Below, piece after piece: positions 61,801-64,000 of a DNA stretch of 64,000 bases (position 1 is its first letter; the number at the start of each line of letters is the position of its first letter). The notes beneath the pieces were generated by a model. The model made no database searches and was not told the origin of the DNA. It saw only the letters and a program-made list of their open reading frames with translations. The stretch comes from Planctomycetota bacterium. GTDB lineage: Bacteria; Planctomycetota; Phycisphaerae; UBA1845; PWPN01. The position numbers were made by a program, and so were the translations under genes. The DNA lies in NCBI GenBank assembly GCA_029550525.1, contig JAKPHF010000062.1, positions 434,001 to 498,000 of the forward strand, in the 5' to 3' direction.

Positions 61801-64000
61801 GGTGCCCGTCCGCCGGTCCACTCGCATGGTCTGGCGGATGTGGGCGTTCAGCCGATCCGCCAGCACAGTGGCCCGCAGGTTATTCACCTTCACGGTTTCC
61901 GTCGTCCGCTGAATGCCGATGTTCGACCGGTCCAGCTCGGCGATGATCTTGGCCACTTCCGCGTGGTTCTCCGGCGAAGCCGTCACCAGCACCGAACTCG
62001 TCGTATAGTCCGGCAGCGATGAAACCTGGTCGCGGATCGGGCGGTTGGCGTTGGCGGCAAAATTAGCGTTGATCGCCTGGATCGTCGCCCCCAGGTCCGC
62101 GTACTTCAACGCGTACGACCGAACCTCCCGCATGTCGTCCGCCGGACGCGAATCCAGCTTGGCAATAAGGGTCTTGACTTCGTCCAGGTCTTCCTGGGTC
62201 TTGGCCGTGATGACCACCGTATTGTTCGAATCGTTGCCCGTCACGTTCACCGGGAACACACCCGTGCGGGCGTCCCGGCGCTTGGTCTGGGCGATGATAC
62301 TGGTCAGTTGGGCCGCAATCTCGGTCGCCTTGACCTTCTCGATCCGAACCGTCTCCGGCGGGATGACCTTGTTGGCGTCGGGCCGATCAATTTGAGCCAG
62401 CGTCTCCTCGATCTGCTTCATGTCGTCGGGCAGCGCCTTGACCACCAGCGATCGCGTGCCGTACTCGTACGTGATCACCGGTCGCTCATTCACCGGACGA
62501 TCCGACTTGTTGAAAACCGCCACCAGCGCCTGATAGGCGTAGGTCACGTCGGTGTACTGCACCGGGATGACCTTGACCTGCAGCCCGGCCTCGCTCACCT
62601 CGGGCCGATCGAAGATCTTCAGCAATTCCTCGATTTGTTTGCGATTCGAATCGCTGGACTGCACGAACAGCATCTTCGACCTGCTGTCCGGCATGATCTG
62701 CACGACAGCTTCCGAAGGCACCGGCGTCGTGCCTGCCGCGGTCAGGGCGTCGTTACGCGTCTTGAACCAGGCCTGCAGCTTTTTCGCCACTTCATCGGCA
62801 TTGGCGTGCTGGACGGTGAAGGTCGACTCCTTCACGGCCGCGATTTGCGGCTTGCGGTACGCCTCCAGCGGATCGATGACCAGGGCCTTGATCTGCTGCA
62901 ACTGCTGGCCCGTGCCGTAGACGTACACCATGTCGTTGCCGCTGGCCACTGCCCGCGGAGGCTGCTTGCCGCCCGGGAACTTCACGCCGGCGTACAGGGC
63001 GTTGATGGATGCGGCAACCGCCGCCGCACCGCCGCCCGTGATCGGATACATGGCCACCGTCTCGGCCGTGTCGTCGCCCGGCGGGATGTCCAGCTTCTTC
63101 AGCGCCGTGTCCACCATGATCATGGTGGTGGGCGAACCCACCACGATGAGCGAGTTCGTCCGCGGGTCCGGCGTGACACCGAACGGCTCGGCGCCGCCCC
63201 GCAACGCGACCGACATCTGCGTCATCAGCGCCTTGAACTGGGCCTCCACCTCCGTGGCCGCCGCGTGCTTGAGCGGGAACACCTGGATTTCCTGCTTGCT
63301 CGGTCGATCCAGGTCCATGGCCACCTTCTGGATCTGCTTGAAGATCTCGTCCGGGGCCACCACGAACAGAATCCCGCTATTGTCGTCGCCGGTGATCTCG
63401 ATCCGCTGGGCACCGCGAACGTTCCGCCGGCCGCGGGGCACGAAGATCTCGGTCAGCTTGCTCGCCACGCTGGTCGCGTTGGCAAACCTCAACTCCACCT
63501 GCTTGGCCGTCGCCGACTGGAAGGACTTTTCATCCAGTTCCTTGATTTTGGCCGCGATCAGGAGTTGCTTGGCCTCCGTGGGGGCGTACACCAGCAGCGA
63601 GTTGGTCTCGGCGTCTGCTGTGATGCGAACGGCCCGCGGCCCGGTCTCGCCCGGCTCGACGAAGATCTTGGTCAGCGTCGCCGCCATTTCCGTGGCGCTG
63701 CCCGCGTTGACCGGGTAGATCTGGACCTGCTGCTCCTTGGGAGCCACGTCCATCTCCTGGATGATCGGAGCGATCTTCTCCATGTCCGGCTTGAGGGCCC
63801 GGACCACGATGGTGCCCGCCCGGCTGTTGGCGGCGATCTTGACGTCGCCTGCGCCGCGGCCCGGTGTGAACCCGTCTATGCCCCGTCGGCCGCCTCCCGT
63901 GCGGTCCGGACCGAACACCTTCTCCAACTCGGCGGCGATCTTCTCCGCGTCACCGTTCTGGATGACGAACGTCTTGACCTCCAGCGGGACTTCCAGTTCC
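58816..64000 (-). CDS. Giant secretin_N-repeat protein without a pore domain (5' end cut)
   Basis: At least 1727 residues are visible, and the frame stays open to the right edge, so the start lies outside. The TTG-initiated reading at 63927 is not the true start, because the 24 codons before it continue the same repeat. About 22 tandem repeats of roughly 75-80 residues can be counted, each opening with a phrase like VFPLKHAAATEV or SYALKYADLGAT and closing with TNSLLV then a helix ending in LD. No secretin pore motif (such as VPVLGDIPLLG) occurs; it ends RHTGVKQK after the last repeat. It is probably a periplasmic ring, collar or filament working with the downstream secretin. Confidence 0.8.
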   Translation of the reverse strand, partial: ELEVPLEVKTFVIQNGDAEKIAAELEKVFGPDRTGGGRRGIDGFTPGRGAGDVKIAANSRAGTIVVRALKPDMEKIAPIIQEMDVAPKEQQVQIYPVNAGSATEMAATLTKIFVEPGETGPRAVRITADAETNSLLVYAPTEAKQLLIAAKIKELDEKSFQSATAKQVELRFANATSVASKLTEIFVPRGRRNVRGAQRIEITGDDNSGILFVVAPDEIFKQIQKVAMDLDRPSKQEIQVFPLKHAAATEVEAQFKALMTQMSVALRGGAEPFGVTPDPRTNSLIVVGSPTTMIMVDTALKKLDIPPGDDTAETVAMYPITGGGAAAVAASINALYAGVKFPGGKQPPRAVASGNDMVYVYGTGQQLQQIKALVIDPLEAYRKPQIAAVKESTFTVQHANADEVAKKLQAWFKTRNDALTAAGTTPVPSEAVVQIMPDSRSKMLFVQSSDSNRKQIEELLKIFDRPEVSEAGLQVKVIPVQYTDVTYAYQALVAVFNKSDRPVNERPVITYEYGTRSLVVKALPDDMKQIEETLAQIDRPDANKVIPPETVRIEKVKATEIAAQLTSIIAQTKRRDARTGVFPVNVTGNDSNNTVVITAKTQEDLDEVKTLIAKLDSRPADDMREVRSYALKYADLGATIQAINANFAANANRPIRDQVSSLPDYTTSSVLVTASPENHAEVAKIIAELDRSNIGIQRTTETVKVNNLRATVLADRLNAHIRQTMRVDRRTGTYPVSVTGDDTSNVVMVNANAEHMADIKALIEQLDVRMDGDQREVRSYALKYADLGATIQAINANFAANAGGPLKNQVSALPDYTTSSLLVTASAENHEEVAKIIAQLDKSNIGIQRTTETVKVRNLRATVLAERLNAHIRQTMRVDRRTGTYPVSVTGDDASNVVMVNANAEHMAEIKALIEKLDVKSEDFDDRIVKPYVVQYADLTAVYQTVLSRFPVNASKTNRDLVAVGLDYTNSTVIVTASPENHETVAALIAELDRLDNVGRKETRAIVLNKARASDVAATLTATIRATAPQRRTPPPTVQANDATNSLLVTSTEKEFTEIEKLVKEILDVEPSADAERTLKVYSLKYADLYSVIAAINSSFRSVGTRRAADAVDAVAESGTYSAVVMANAENHEKVAKLIADLDQPGAATRQTFTVELKYADPDDIVATLTNIYNNPMARTQRGSGVPAVFNVLQGSRKVLVTTTELEMEKVRQLIEQLDVEEAANARGMRVVQLNRIAPQEMVTMLQAYLRKPGRPGGRAGGELLGDVNVVASIGANSVVLTGPEDRLDDLEQLASKIDADAGERGSRQIEVIPLTNADAASVAAAINSTFAKTGQVAEGERVQATAERTTNTVVVTAMPEKLEQVRTLVDSLDANSSNTPKQEIITLEHARAADLVEVLTQTYRASRRAGGGPQITFAADTNGNAVVVSAGETDLAGIRDMIAQLDRPATDRLQEMRVMPLEAIDATETMNLLNEHFRKPGGAGGRRGGSSGELIGGIRIQASAIMNALIVSGTAEELDKIQAMVQQMDKQVVGAGAPKIIKVEHIPAGQLAQTLTQMFTDPAKATRGRTSPDSVPLIVAEEASGSLLVRARAVDYALIEDMVKTLDVPSEDGQIRVLRVSRGRDVAAMAKMIQDTVNNGELAKQQLQKSYRAGRVSIGYDERVPALIVAGTPDLFKQVEALVNQLDGMNTNGSPQTIIIRTKSDPAKMKTILDQVIERHTGVKQK
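61226..62131 (-). repeat. Recent 453-base tandem duplication inside the giant gene
   Basis: Two in-frame units of 453 bases (151 residues, two repeats each) lie side by side. A 66-base block is identical at 61613-61678 and 62066-62131, and blocks starting at 61281/61734 and 61391/61844 keep the same 453-base offset. The units encode the paired phrases RLNAHIRQTMRVDRRTGTYP and SYALKYADLGATIQAINANF. Gain of repeats is therefore recent. Confidence 0.9.

Noticed and set aside
59569..62022. An 817-codon plus-strand frame opposite the giant repeat gene
   Set aside because: Its apparent internal repeats are only the complement of the real repeats; no start site or family match.

Overview
The window is high-GC bacterial DNA with dense, short-spaced operons and no recognisable rRNA, tRNA, CRISPR array or transposase. 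The large glycan-degradation locus, long beta-helix and propeller proteins, multi-repeat secretins and zinc-ribbon hypotheticals next to housekeeping genes suggest a member of the Planctomycetota (Phycisphaerae-like). That is inferred from gene content only; there is no marker rRNA here.

Layout. (1) 1-15613, plus strand: a glycan operon with two GH-A-type glycosidases, an atypical HAD hydrolase and two GH65 phosphorylase-like enzymes, the second coupled to beta-phosphoglucomutase. Threonine dehydrogenase, glycine C-acetyltransferase and a huge secreted beta-helix/propeller protein lie between them. Several junctions are ATGA overlaps. (2) 15730-29918, minus strand: a second carbohydrate cluster with a GH106-like glycosidase, a calcium-loop protein with a DUF4861-like end, two amidohydrolase-like proteins (one lacking all metal ligands), a heparinase II/III-like lyase, a double-domain esterase and an O-methyltransferase. 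(3) 30107-33205, plus: FecCD/BtuCD-type ABC transporter ATPase and permease, an alpha/beta hydrolase and a small secreted protein. (4) 33373-40117, minus: thioredoxin-reductase-like flavoprotein, propeller protein, SDR, zinc-ribbon protein, Der GTPase and a secreted hypothetical. (5) 40530-43481, plus: Rex, a zinc-ribbon membrane protein and LepA. (6) 43579-49589, minus: DNA topoisomerase VI B and A subunits, a secreted five-blade-propeller glycosidase-like protein, a lone carrier protein and a lone lipoyl/E2 acyltransferase. (7) 49910-52760, plus: ergothioneine genes egtB-egtD and a PRC-barrel protein. (8) 52796-64000, minus: a giant protein made of about 22 secretin-N-type repeats with no pore domain (cut by the window edge), a secretin with 11 such repeats plus a pore domain, and two lipoproteins.

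How the genes fit together. The two carbohydrate clusters would release and cleave a plant or algal polysaccharide outside the cell. Disaccharides would be phosphorolysed inside by GH65 enzymes, and beta-glucose 1-phosphate would pass through phosphoglucomutase into glycolysis. The secretin block probably builds an outer-membrane pore complex.

The strongest unexplained signals are these: families of short, word-like intergenic repeats that begin at or contain the stop codon of the preceding gene; the giant secretin-N array without a pore; topoisomerase VI in a bacterium; and a carrier-protein plus E2 pair with no partner enzymes nearby.
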